This document shows, piece after piece, positions 54,901 through 63,529 of a DNA stretch of 64,000 nucleotides. The translations under genes were made by a program, and so were the position numbers. Numbering within the stretch: the stretch's first letter is position 1; each line of letters starts with the position of its first letter. The notes under the pieces were generated by a model. That model made no database searches. It was not told the origin of the DNA and saw only the letters and a program-made list of their open reading frames with translations. Source of the stretch: Haemaphysalis longicornis (Eukaryota; Arthropoda; Arachnida; Ixodida; Ixodidae); NCBI GenBank assembly GCA_013339765.2, contig CM023450.1, forward strand, positions 190,730,688 through 190,794,687, written 5' to 3'.

Positions 54901-55999
54901 GACCTGCTGGATGGCCCATGACTGGTCTGTCTTGCTTGTAGATTCGATGGCTCTCTGGAGTTCCTCCGGATACTCTTCGAAGTGCGCGTCGTCTGGGTCG
55001 GCGGCACAGTCCCACAAAAGCCTTTGCCCGTTTAAAAGAAATGAGGTATCTGACGTGGGGTACTGGCGAAGGACACCCCACGCCTTGTTCTGGGCCTCTC
55101 GCACCCGCCTGCAGTCCTCGTTCTACAAGGGCCTCCTTGGGGTGCGGGACGCACTGGAGGCCTGGGCAATGAACTTTTCGGCGGCGTCGAGGATGTGCGC
55201 CGTGACGACTTGGGCGGCTTCCTCCACGTGTAGGTGTTTTATGGATGTGTGGTGTAGTTGAGATGTTTGTGTGAATGTGCTCCAGTTTGCTTGTGATTCA
55301 TTAAACCTTTTATGGGAAGATGGACTGCTCGGGCCTATACCTATATACGTTAATGAAGTGGGGAAATGGTCACTACCATATGGGTCTGTGCCCACACCCC
55401 ACTCAAGACATGGAAAGAGAACTGCGGAACCAATAGCCAAGTCAAGATGCGAGTATGTATTGTGTCCTAAGTTATGGTATGTAGGCTGTTTTTTGTTGAA
55501 AAGGCATGCTCCGGAGGATGTAAGAAACGTCTCTATCAGGCGACCTCGGTTATCCGTTCTGGAGGAGCCCCAAAGAGAGCTGTGCGCATTAAGGTCGCCT
55601 GTTAGTATGTATGGTTCGGGCAGCTGGTCAACCAGTACCTCGAAATCAGAGCTCAGCAGTGCATGATCAGGAGGAATGTAAATGGAGCATACCGTTACCA
55701 ACCTATTAAATATTATTATTCGAATTGCTACAGCCTCAAGGACAGTGTTCAGAGTGACAGGGTGGCATGCTAATGATTTCCGGGCGATAATGGCCACACC
55801 TCCTGAAGAGTGGGTGCAGCCAACCCTGTCCTTTCTGAATACCATGTACCTATTTAAGAAATTTGTTTGTTTAGAATTGAGGTGGGTTTCCTGGAGGCAC
55901 ATGATACTTGGCTGACTGGCATGCAGAATTCTCATACACATCGTCAAGATTTTTAAGGAGGCCTCTGCAGTTCCATTGGATGATGTTTTCTGTTCCCAT
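51991..55999 (-). pseudogene. LINE ORF2: endonuclease, reverse transcriptase, RNase H
   Basis: It starts at an ATG (55,999-55,997) with MGTENIIQWNCRGLLKNLDD. The endonuclease shows IMCLQETHLNS (catalytic Glu), LTGDLNAHSSLWG and GSDHFPTSL (Asp-His). The linker VREAQNKAWGVLRQY is split by a nested LINE tail. The reverse transcriptase has FFDLEKAYDTAWRYGIL (motif A) and SIYVDDVQLSF (YVDD box), then NEHKFLGVVLDEKLSF. RNase H has FTAEAYGVLL, IIYTDSLSVVRAL and CWVPGHCGIAGNEAADRMAA. It ends with the Cys/His motif CSRCGEALSVMHILIQC and a stop near 51,991. At least four frameshifts interrupt it. The endonuclease (55,123-55,947) and RNase H (52,330-53,313) blocks are each still open. Confidence 0.9.
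54745..55019 (-). mobile_element. Nested 5'-truncated LINE tail inside ORF2
   Basis: This segment interrupts the ORF2 linker. Before it the outer frame reads SFKRAKA, and after it VRREAKRESWRTF. The insert encodes LLWDCAADPDDAHFEEYPEE and QQVFAALERHGLRKTGL, then an untranslated end with AATAAAGTCC and (CCAGT)n. LLWDC plus this tail is the C-terminus of the same general type of LINE as at 39.1-41.7 kb. Its insertion is the youngest event in this nest. Confidence 0.65.
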
Positions 56000-56096
56000 T
56001 ATTTAAATTTAAGAATGACTGGAGTGTGTGTGTTCGTGTGTGTTCATGTGTCGTCTTTCGGGGCTGTTACTCTTGGATTAGGCTTTTTAGGCCTTT

Positions 56097-57340
56097 CTAC
56101 TGGCTTGGCCGTCGGAGGCCGCTCCTTGCGCTGCGTTGCAGGCAGGAACGGCGCGACGTCCATTTCGTCATCAGATGTCCTGGGGGTGCCCGTCGAACCG
56201 GGCCCCCGGACTTGGTCCCCCTTCGGGAGCCCTTCGTTTGATCCGCCACCGCCGCGGGCGTCGGGGACGCCAGAAGTGGCACGGGCGGTGCGGTGACGGT
56301 GGGAGCCGATGCGGGGCCCCCGATGTCCATCCCCTCGACACCCTCCAACGCACTGGAGGACGGGGAGGAAGCGGCGGGAGCGGCACCAGTCCCGACAGAA
56401 GAGGTTTGCGCCACAACCGCTGCTGCCTCAGCAAGCGGCGTGGTGGCGGGTTGGGCTGCCTGAGGCAACCCAGGGGGGGGGGGGGGCGGGGCAGGGACCA
56501 GGTCAGACTCGCTGAACTGGGTCCCTGTGGAAACCAGACGCCGCTCCGCCCCCCGGCGAGCTGCGTCGGCGTACCTCCCCAGGGGGAAAGAGGCGAACCT
56601 CTTTCGCGCCTCTGGGAAGGTGATGTTCTCAGTTACCTTGATGTTGATTATCTTTTTTTCAGTTTGAAATTTTTCACACTTGCGGGAGTAGGCCCCCCCC
56701 CCCCCCGGCAGTTTACACAAGAGAGGGTGTCAGATGGACAGTTGTCGCTCGGATGGTCATGCGACGCGCATTTTGCACACGTCTTCGGCCACGGCAAAGT
56801 TTGTACCATGCCCGAACCGCTGGCACTTAAAACAGCGCCGCGGGTTCGGGATGTAGGGACGGATGGAGCAACGGAGAAAACCTGCATTTATGTATTGTGG
56901 AAGAACTGCGCGGTCGAAAGTCAAGATAATGTGTTTGGTGGGAATCTCCTTGTTGTCTCTGCGGATAGTGATGCGTCTCACACAGTGACGCCCTGATCCT
57001 TCAAGCCGGCAAGGAGATCCGCATCCGTTTCGTTCAAGATATCCGTCTCGGATATCACACCTTGCGAGCTGTTGAGGCTCCGATGGGGTGTGACCCTGAT
57101 GTCTAGATCAGCCAGTCTAGTCTGAGCTAGAAGCTTCGTGGACTGCTGCTTGTCATTTACCTCGATTAGTAGTTCACCAGACCGTTGTTTTTTGCATTTA
57201 TATGATTTTCCTATTATGGCTTCAAGATATTTTGCGATCAAGAAGACTGACTGAGATGCAAGAGGGTGGGTTGGATTGAGGGACTCCATGACAAGAAATC
57301 GAGAGTAATGATCTGGTTCAGGAAATGTCAAAGATGGCAA
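56097..57340 (-). pseudogene. LINE ORF1: zinc-knuckle nucleic-acid-binding protein
   Basis: A gag-like ORF1 that would coat element RNA. The N-terminal part (57,340-56,978) includes SGELLIEVNDKQQSTKLLAQ and RVTPHRSLNSSQGVIS. Next come EIPTKHIILTFDRAVLPQYI, then three CCHC-type knuckles spread over shifted frames: CFKCQRFGHGT, CAKCASHDHPSDNC and CVNCRG-x-YSRKC. The C-terminal part has ITFPEARKRFASFPLGRYAD followed by a Pro/Ala-rich tail to a stop at 56,097. Frame breaks coincide with two 14-nt homopolymers (56,473-56,486 and 56,693-56,706). ORF2 starts about 100 bp downstream. Confidence 0.85.
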
Positions 57341-57688
57341 TGAAGGAAAAGATACTTCGGTGCGGCCCCTTTTCAGGGACCGATCACGTTTGGGGGGGGG
57401 GGGGGTTTGTAATAACCATAGGGCATAGTATAAAAGCAGGGAGACTGGGGTACTTTCTTTTCAAACCTTACCCTGATAGCCTGAGAGGTCCCGGAGCTCC
57501 CTGCCTGGTAAACAGACAGGGAGCCCATCCGCCGGAGCTTGACCTGGGCTCCGACGGCCACCGTTTGAGGCTTCTACCCTTCACCTTTAAACACATCACC
57601 ACGGTAGGTTACAGTTTATGTTGGGGGCTCGGGGTCCGCGGTATCGCCAGTACCGTCACCAAGATTACTCAAGGTGCCCCGTGCGGGG
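57341..57688 (-). promoter_or_regulatory. LINE 5' UTR (expected internal promoter)
   Basis: On the minus strand the first 348 bases begin CCCCGCACGGGGCACC, itself a small hairpin, and include a C14 run (57,392-57,405) just before ORF1. LINEs of this kind carry their promoter in the 5' UTR. No specific promoter motif can be proven by eye. Confidence 0.5.
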
Positions 57689-57701
57689 AGCGCGCGGAAG
57701 A
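57689..57701 (+). repeat. 13-bp target-site duplication, right
   Basis: AGCGCGCGGAAGA, identical to 51,778-51,790. The gypsy frame continues through it. Confidence 0.9.
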
Positions 57702-58008
57702 GGCGCGTCAGCTCGCGAGACATCGAATCAGGCAACAACAGCTTCATGATGCTACTACTTACAATGCTCGCCACAGGCACGCCGCTTTCTAGCCTGGTGA
57801 CAACGTGTGGGTATAGAGACCTATCAGACGAAGAGGGCTATGCGAGAAGCTTATGAAGCGCTACTTCCGGCCATACAGAGTAATACAGCAACTAAGCGAC
57901 GTCACGTATGCAGTTACTCCGGTGGACAGCGATTCCACAATGCGCCGTCGTCGTCGGCCCGAGGTCGTCCACATAGTCCGCATGAAACCATTCTTCGCGA
58001 TGACGTGA
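57702..58008 (+). pseudogene. Gypsy integrase, C-terminal part (after the LINE)
   Basis: This continues the frame cut at 51,790. After the duplicated RAE it reads EARQLARHRIRQQQLHDATT, PGDNVWV, RPIRRRGLCEKLMKRYFRPY, RVIQQLSDVTYAVTPVD and RRRPEVVHIVRMKPFF, and stops at 58,006-58,008. This is the GPY/F-type C-terminal domain of gypsy integrase, with 'FRPY' in place of the usual FGPY. Two internal TAGs, before PGD and after WV, show that the gypsy was already damaged or has decayed since. Confidence 0.9.
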
Positions 58009-58066
58009 CGGGTCGCAAATGAAGTTCCGCTCCTTTCTGCCTTAGCATCGGGACGATGCTTCCTTT

Positions 58067-58300
58067 GGAGGGGAGGTAAACAGTCACGTACCCACAAGCA
58101 TCTGAATGAACTTTTCATTTGTGACATCCCAGCTGAGGCGGCGACGACGGCGAACGAGCGCTACCCAGAACGCATCATCATCGGTGTTTTGCTATGGCAG
58201 CTCGAGTGCTTCGCGGTCAAGAGCGTTCTTCTCCGCTGCTTCTTCTATTAGCGTTTTAGTAAAGCTCACCAACACTCCCAACGCGTATTTGCTGTACGCG
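58067..58300 (+). mobile_element. Putative gypsy polypurine tract and partial 3' LTR
   Basis: GGAGGGGAGG (58,067-58,076) lies where a polypurine tract is expected, about 60 bp after the pol stop. The following 220 bp (starting AGTCACGTACCCACAAG) would be the 3' LTR, cut short at a (TA)n tract (58,302). No 5' LTR exists in the window to confirm it. Confidence 0.45.
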
Positions 58301-58301
58301 A

Positions 58302-58327
58302 CTATATATAGTATATATATATATATA
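58302..58327. repeat. (TA)n tract
   Basis: Short TA run between the gypsy LTR remnant and the palindrome. Confidence 0.85.
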
Positions 58328-58368
58328 GGGAGTAGTAGAACTTTGAATGGTAGAGAACACAAGAGAAG

Positions 58369-58525
58369 AAAAACTTCGAACAAGGTAAAAGCACGATTGT
58401 GGCCTACGTTTCAGCAAAGAGAACTTGCTTTCCTCAGGAAGCAAGTTCTGAGGAAGCAGCTGAGGAAAGCAAGTTCTCTTTGCTGAACGTAGGCCACAAT
58501 CGTGCTTTTACCTGTTCGAAGTTTT
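58369..58525. repeat. 65-bp-arm palindrome with hammerhead-like core
   Basis: The left arm (58,369-58,436) and right arm (58,461-58,525) are near-perfect inverses around a 24-nt loop. Read on the minus strand, the left arm has CTGAGGA (58,437-58,431), a 5-bp stem AGCAA/TTGCT with its loop, then GAAAC (58,412-58,408). This is the invariant core of hammerhead ribozymes, which Penelope-like elements are known to carry. The right arm has lost one A (GAAC). Stems I and III and the cleavage site are not assigned. It is probably a pair of element termini joined head to head. Confidence 0.5.
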
Positions 58526-58536
58526 CTATTTATATC

Positions 58537-58580
<44 letters not shown>

Positions 58581-58600
58581 ATATATATATATATACATAA
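58526..58600. repeat. (TA)n microsatellite, left of the putative Helentron
   Basis: TA-rich run ending in TATACATAAAGAATG, where the next element begins. The tract apparently resumes at 60,381. Confidence 0.9.
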
Positions 58601-59559
58601 AGAATGCCTGACTGACTGACTCACTGACTCATCAACGCCCAGCCGAAACTGTTAGATCTAGAGCATTAAAATTTCGCGAGTTTATTTGCGTCATTGAGCA
58701 GTGCTCACTAAGGCGGGTTTTCAGAAAATACCCTCCTAACCGCAAAAGGGCGAAATTGTGGTTTGGAGAATTTGTGATTTTTTCGGTCCCCCATTCACAT
58801 GTCGAAGCGCTTTTTGCTGATATATGCCGCCCTTAAGAATATCTAAAAAGTAGTTTTTGGATTTCGCCCTAACCTACACTAGCGAGGTGATTCCGCAATC
58901 CGGAAATAAAATGGTGTTCCTAAAGATTCTCAAATAAAACTTTCACCGATTCAGTTCTCGAACTGATTTTTGCTAGCATATATTAGTCATACAATTGCAC
59001 AGAACTATTTTTAAGGATTTTGCCCTGCGACGCCGCTAAAAGGGCCAAATTGTGTTTTACATATGACACGGCTGATGAGCCAAAAAAGCCTAACAGGTTA
59101 TGTGCAAGTCCAGCCAAACTGCTCTTTCAAACGGCTACAGATTCCAAGAGCACATTGTTATTACGGTGTTGGAGGTCAATATTTTGGAAAATTTTTAAAA
59201 TTCCACCATTGAGAGGGCGAAAAGCATTAAAATAGTTTTTCAGATAACAATTTTTTACCGCCCAACATTTCAGATATCGAACTGGTTTTTGTTGAGATAG
59301 GCAACTTACTCACGTATCTATACACTGTTCTATAACATTTTTCAATGACAGCCTCCCAATTGAGGTAAGCAAGATTTCGGGAAAGCACTGTGTTTTTACC
59401 CTTTCGTAAATAACCACGCAGCCATTTGATATCTACCAATCGTTTTTCTTGAAAATTCTGCCCATTTAATTCGCCAAAAACCAGTTTCAGTATTTTGTCC
59501 TAACATGCGGACAAGAAGGCCAGCGAGATTTTTTAATCTGCATCCTTTTGGAGTAAAAT

Positions 59560-59780
59560 TCAGTTGAGTTTTCCCGCGTTCGCTTAGCGGCCGCCATCTG
59601 TTGACACCTTCGGCAACTACGCGTCTCCCGCAGGAGCCGGTGTCATATATCGTAAATGTAAAAGAGAAGATGTACCAGTAAAAAGCGCAAAGGTTAGCTT
59701 TCGGCATCTGTTGGGACTTCCTGGAACCTCGCGCCTCCCGTAGGGAGCCCATGTTACTTATGATAAAACTGTACCGATGA
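59560..59780 (+). repeat. Imperfect tandem pair inside the putative Helentron
   Basis: CGGCCGCCATCTGTTGACAC ... CGCGTCTCCCGCAGGAGCC and, 120 bp later, TTTCGGCATCTGTTGGGAC ... CGCGCCTCCCGTAGGGAGCC are diverged copies of one unit. Confidence 0.5.
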
Positions 59781-59839
59781 GCATCGTTCATATCTTCTGA
59801 GATAGCACTTCCTACGAGGAAGACTACCCCTCACCTAGC

Positions 59840-60135
59840 CGGCCTCCATCATGTGTTCCCAGCGCAATCTCCTACCGAATTCAAGTTGTGTTTTCAACCT
59901 GGCACACTTCCTTATATCATCTTAAGAGTGCAAGCAAACAAAGCTCCTACTTCTTCCATCCACTTTTCCCAACCTTGAGCTGTAGGAGAACCTGGTGACT
60001 AACAGCAATCTGGATGTCCAGACAATACTTCCACCAGAGCGAAGGCTGCCCACTCATCACATGGCTTTCTGAAATTGGGAACCACTCCCACTTCGTCGGG
60101 TCAATAAAACTTTTTTCACTCACTGACTCACTCGC
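59840..60135 (+). mobile_element. Probable LINE 3' end with (CACT)n tail
   Basis: It ends GTCGGGTCAATAAAACTTTTTTCACTCACTGACTCACTCG: an AATAAA signal, T-run and short tandem tail, as in the I-type LINE tails of ticks. The preceding 250 bp would be the last codons and 3' UTR but cannot be read reliably. It is nested in the putative Helentron. Confidence 0.4.
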
Positions 60136-60380
60136 TAGAGGGCGACATTTTGGAGCAATTTGTTTAGCGAGATTTGGAGTAAAACACGAGTGCCAGTCGT
60201 TTCACATTACCACGACGCGCCTGCAGTTAGAGCCCATGTACTGACAGCAGGCAGGCGCTCCCGAGTGTGTACCACTTCCCAATGAAGTAGCCTATATGGC
60301 GGCTAACAAAAAAACGAACTATAGACATTCCGTCCTTAATATAATGGCACACCCGGGCACCGCCGGGTACTGCCGCTAGT

Positions 60381-60382
60381 AT

Positions 60383-60447
<65 letters not shown>

Positions 60448-60495
60448 ATATAATATATATATATATATATAATATATATTTATATATATATATAT
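60381..60495. repeat. (TA)n microsatellite, right of the putative Helentron
   Basis: About 115 bp of TA with phase breaks, directly after CTAGT. Confidence 0.95.
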
Positions 60496-60496
60496 G

Positions 60497-60842
60497 GCTC
60501 TCGCCAGCTCGGGTGCTAGCCGCTGACGAGCTCCACCCAAGTTTCGAGGGTGTGGCTATTTTGGCGAGCCACCTGCACCAGACCCTACGTCGAGGATACG
60601 CAACGCAGACGACACGTGGCAGCAGCACTCTTCGAGCCAGACAGCGGCTGAACCGGCCCCTACCTCCCCTCTACCAGCACCGCCGTACCCAGCGGAAGAA
60701 TCCCGGGCTTCAGCCCAGGCTTCAGGCCAGGCTCCATCGGACCCAGCGGCAGCATCCCAGGCTTCATCCCAGTCTCCATCGGAGCCTCGCTACAACTTGC
60801 GAAGGACCTTCTCGGCCGTCGTGAACCAAAACCGAAGGAACT
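60497..60842 (+). pseudogene. Pro/Ala/Ser-rich coding fragment, unassigned
   Basis: One frame gives GEPPAPDP, then a Pro/Ala/Ser-rich stretch with repeats (SRASAQASGQAPSDPAAASQ), then SEPRYNLRRTFSAVVNQ and a TGA at 60,840-60,842. Low-complexity tails ending in a basic RYNLRR motif occur at the ends of some LTR-retrotransposon pol proteins, but no domain supports this. Another frame across the same DNA is also open because of the repeat. Confidence 0.25.
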
Positions 60843-60881
60843 GACTAAAATCAGGTGACTCTCGTGGTCAGAACAGGCCAA

Positions 60882-61911
60882 CCGTGTCAAGAAGTTTCTT
60901 TGAAGGCTAGAAAAATTGTCGCAAAGCGAGTACGATATCAGTGCCAGCTTAGTACCCTCATTCTGTATCGCAGATGTGACGTTGTTCCAAAAGGGCTGCG
61001 CATTTACGTTAAAGCCGCCACCTCCGACATGTCTCAAGAGCTTAAGGCTAGGTCGGCGCTGTGCATACATGAAGCATCCAAGGAACTTTTGAATATTGTT
61101 ATTGACCACGATAACTCACAACTAGAGCACATCCTCAGTGAGGAACGAAAACTCACTGACCAGGTAGACTTGACGCCCCATGAAATTAACCTTTTAAAAG
61201 TGTTTGCAGAAAACAAAGAGCGCCAAGTAATTCTAACAAAACAGAAAAAGCTGCTTCGGGACGGCATAACTTCCCCTCTTGAAAAAGTAGACACGTCTTT
61301 TTTTCCTTCCCATGCAAGCCCCGAAAATATTCCTGACCTGAAAACCTCACAGCTCAAAGAGTGCCACATAGTAAATCTTTCCGACACCCCCCTCACTGAT
61401 GACGAAGAACGCTTGCTATCAAGAAGCTTGAGTTTTTGCCCTGCAACCGGCAGACTAGACGAATTCCAACTCGGATCTAGGGATCTTGAGAACTAGATCC
61501 GAGGACTAAGGATCTAGAGAACTTCTCCCGAACGCTTAGGCTCAGCGAATATTACTATGGCAAATCACAAGACCCTAATATGGACACTAGGCTGCCATCA
61601 CTACGCCATTGGACTCCTCCCCACAAAGAGACAAATGCTTAGACATCTACATCAAGGCGGTACAACGTGACTTTCTAGCTCAATGTAAAAATCGATCACC
61701 GCATCACAAAAATCTCTCACAGAAAGAGGAAAAGGCATTAAAAGGTTTAAGCGGGCGCTCCGACATCACAATCAAACCCGCCGACAAAGGTGGCGCAATT
61801 GTTATTATGAATAAGCAGGACTACATCACTGAGGCAGAAAGACAGCTCAGGGATACTTCTTTCTATAAACCAAGCGACACCGATCAGACTCCCAATTTAA
61901 GAACAAGGTAA
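60882..61911 (+). pseudogene. Penelope-like protein, N-terminal region with DKGG motif
   Basis: The N-terminal region reads LSTLILYRRCDVVPKGLRIY, HEASKELLNIVIDHDNSQLE, HIVNLSDTPLTDDEERLLSR and SLSFCPATGRLDEFQL, and hits a TAG at 61,494-61,496. A 30-40 bp local duplication (GATCTAG... twice) follows. The frame resumes as DLENFSRTLRLSEYYYGKSQ, CLDIYIKAVQRDFLAQCKNR and SDITIKPADKGGAIVIMNKQ. KPADKGGAIVIM is the N-terminal motif conserved in Penelope-like reverse transcriptases. Two or more frame changes separate these blocks. Confidence 0.75.
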
Positions 61912-61922
61912 GCCAGACACTG

Positions 61923-63150
61923 ATGGCACTCATCAAGGACAAAAAAAGTTCCAGAAAAAACTGCAGCCTCACTTCAAGTTTTAAGTCCAGTTCCAGGACG
62001 ATTTATATGTTGCCTAAAATACATAAAGCAAGAAATCCAGGCAGACCAATCATCTCCGGTATAGGGACGGTAACAGAAATGATCTCTAGTTTTATCGATA
62101 GCTTAATCAAAGACATTCCTCTCACACTACCTTCGTATGTAAAGGATACAAACCATTTTCTGGCTGATATTATGGATCTAGTTATACCGGAAGATAGCCT
62201 GCTAGTCACTCTCGACGTCGCCTCGCTATATACAAATATTCCACACTCGGACGGCATCCGATCTGTCATCCATGCGTACGATGATGCTTCCCAAGAGAAT
62301 TCAATTGATGGTGAAACTCTCGGCGTGCTTTTAAAGCTTGTCTTGGAGCTGAACAACTTTGAGTTCGACAATAAGCACTACGTGCAAATCGACGGGACCT
62401 CGATGGGAACAAAAATAGGACCCAACTATGCTAATATTTTCATGGGCACATTGGAGTCTGAATTTCTAAGCAACGCACAGCTTCACCCTCTTTCTATCGA
62501 AGGTTCATTGACGATATTTTTCTCATTTGGTGCCATGGGGAAGAGGAACTTCTAAAATTTATAACCGCTTTCAACAACGCCCACGAGAACATTTCATTCT
62601 CCCACTCATATTCCGCATCTGCCATTAATTTTCTCGATGTTTCAGTGAGAATATCAGACAACAAGCTTGTGACCTCAGTGTACAGGAAGCCAACAGACCG
62701 ACATCAATACTTGCATTTCAAAAGCAACCACGTTAAACACTGTAAACTCGGCATACCATACAGTCAGTCTCTGCGTTTTAGAAGGATATGCTCTGACCCA
62801 GCTGATTTTGCCTCTAACTGTCAACAACTAACTAATGACCTAACACGACAACAATACCCACCGTCTGTCATCAGTGATGCCATTAGGAAGTCTGAAAAAC
62901 AGGACCGCCGCCACCTGATAACCAACTCAAAAGCCAAATCTTTGAATACGACCCCCAACCTTATTCTAACATATGCCGCTTCGTCCTCCAACGTAAGCTG
63001 CATACTCAGAAAGCACCACAACATTCTACTTCAAAGCGAAAGGTTGCGAAGTGTTTTCCCTGAGCCTCCCCGCGTCGTGTACCGACGTGCGAGGAACATC
63101 AGAGATATTGTAACGTCATCTAAGGTCAACCCCCCCCGTTTCACAGGCAG
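61923..63150 (+). pseudogene. Penelope-like reverse transcriptase (Neptune-like)
   Basis: Motifs in order are TIYMLPKIHKARNPGRPIIS, VTLDVASLYTNIPHSDGI (motif A Asp), IDGTSMGTKIGPNYANIFMG (motif B), then, after one frameshift near 62,500, RRFIDDIFLIWCHGEEELL (catalytic DD). INFLDVSVRI, VYRKPTDRHQYLHFKSNH and PYSQSLRFRRICS follow. All polymerase motifs keep their catalytic residues, so a single frameshift is the main lesion of the core. The thumb and linker continue through NLILTYAASSSNVSCILRKH to the Cys-rich linker. Confidence 0.9.
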
Positions 63151-63395
63151 CGGACCCTGCAATAAGCCTAGGTGCAAACTGTGCCCCATGATGACTAAAG
63201 CCTCTGTCGCCACCAGCACCACGTCTTCATTCTCTTTCCAGATAAGAGGAAACTTTGACTGTGACAGCGCAAACATTGTCTACCTTCTTGAATGCACCAT
63301 ATGCCACGCCCAGTACGTTGGTCAAACTGAGAATCCGTTTAGAATGAGAATCACAACCACCGAGCACACAAGTCCCTACCCTTGGGTCCGCGACA
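63151..63395 (+). pseudogene. GIY-YIG endonuclease start of the Neptune-like element
   Basis: After CNKPRCKLCPMM come GNFDCDSANIVYLLECTICH, AQYVGQTENPFRMRI and, one base out of frame, HNHRAHKSLPL. NIVYLLEC with YVGQT and R.R are the GIY-YIG core, and HNHRAH matches its following helix. The domain stops at the junction with the ATCGAA subrepeats, so the catalytic C-terminal Glu region is missing. Confidence 0.85.
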
Positions 63396-63397
63396 GT

Positions 63398-63515
63398 TGA
63401 TCGAACGCCGTTTTATCGAATGCCACTTCATCGAAGGCATGCCTGTTTGATCGAAGCCGTTTCGTCGAACGCCGTTTTATCGGATCGGCGAGGCCCGTTT
63501 CATCAAAACGCACGC
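63398..63515 (+). repeat. Short subrepeats built on ATCGAAxGCCGTTTT
   Basis: Six to seven units of 14-23 bp (ATCGAACGCCGTTTT, ATCGAATGCCACTTC, ATCGAAGGCATGCC, ATCGAAGCCGTTTC, GTCGAACGCCGTTTT, ATCGGATCGGCG). They resemble the subterminal repeats of DNA transposons, and the Penelope-like frame ends at their edge. Confidence 0.6.
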
Positions 63516-63529
63516 ACCTTCCATTGGTG

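Larger units (their letters stand above)
51791..57688 (-). mobile_element. Near full-length RNase H-bearing LINE inserted in gypsy
   Basis: The 5,898-bp insertion has its 5' end at 57,688 and its 3' end at 51,791. The order on the minus strand is a 5' UTR of about 350 bp (57,341-57,688), ORF1 with three zinc knuckles, ORF2 with endonuclease, reverse transcriptase, RNase H and a Cys/His end, and a 3' UTR with AATAAA ending in an ATCATCATCA tail (51,791-51,801). Perfect 13-bp duplications prove one retrotransposition event. I place it in the I-like group on domain order, clade unresolved. Both ORFs carry frameshifts, so it is inactive, but it is young enough for all domains to be legible. Confidence 0.9.
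58601..60380 (+). mobile_element. Putative non-autonomous Helentron-like element
   Basis: It begins GCCTGACTGACTGACTCACT then CATCAACGCCCAGCC, and ends ACCCGGGCACCGCCGGGTAC TGCCGCTAGT. The end has a 6-bp hairpin ACCCGG/CCGGGT (60,351-60,356; 60,363-60,368) shortly before the terminus. I know this start and end pairing from arthropod Helitron/Helentron-type elements, which lack inverted repeats and target duplications. The interior has degenerate subrepeats (GGGCGAAATTGTGGTTTG near 58.75 kb; GGGCCAAATTGTGTTTTA near 59.04 kb) and no protein. It lies between TA tracts. Confidence 0.5.
60855..63395 (+). mobile_element. Neptune-like Penelope element (3'-truncated)
   Basis: A second Penelope-type element, unlike the 44.5-46.9 kb one. 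The order is an N-terminal region (60,855-61,496), DKGG motif (61.8 kb), reverse transcriptase (61.9-62.7 kb), a Cys-rich linker and the start of a GIY-YIG domain. The linker CNKPRCKLCPMM (CxxxxCxxC type) between the two domains is why I call it Neptune-like. It ends inside GIY-YIG at about 63,395, where unrelated short repeats begin. Its 5' side abuts the fragment next to (TA)n. No target-site duplication was found. Confidence 0.75.

Noticed and set aside
56136..56996. A 286-codon plus-strand frame, Gly/Arg-rich
   Set aside because: Antisense to the LINE ORF1 and opened by its GC-rich composition.
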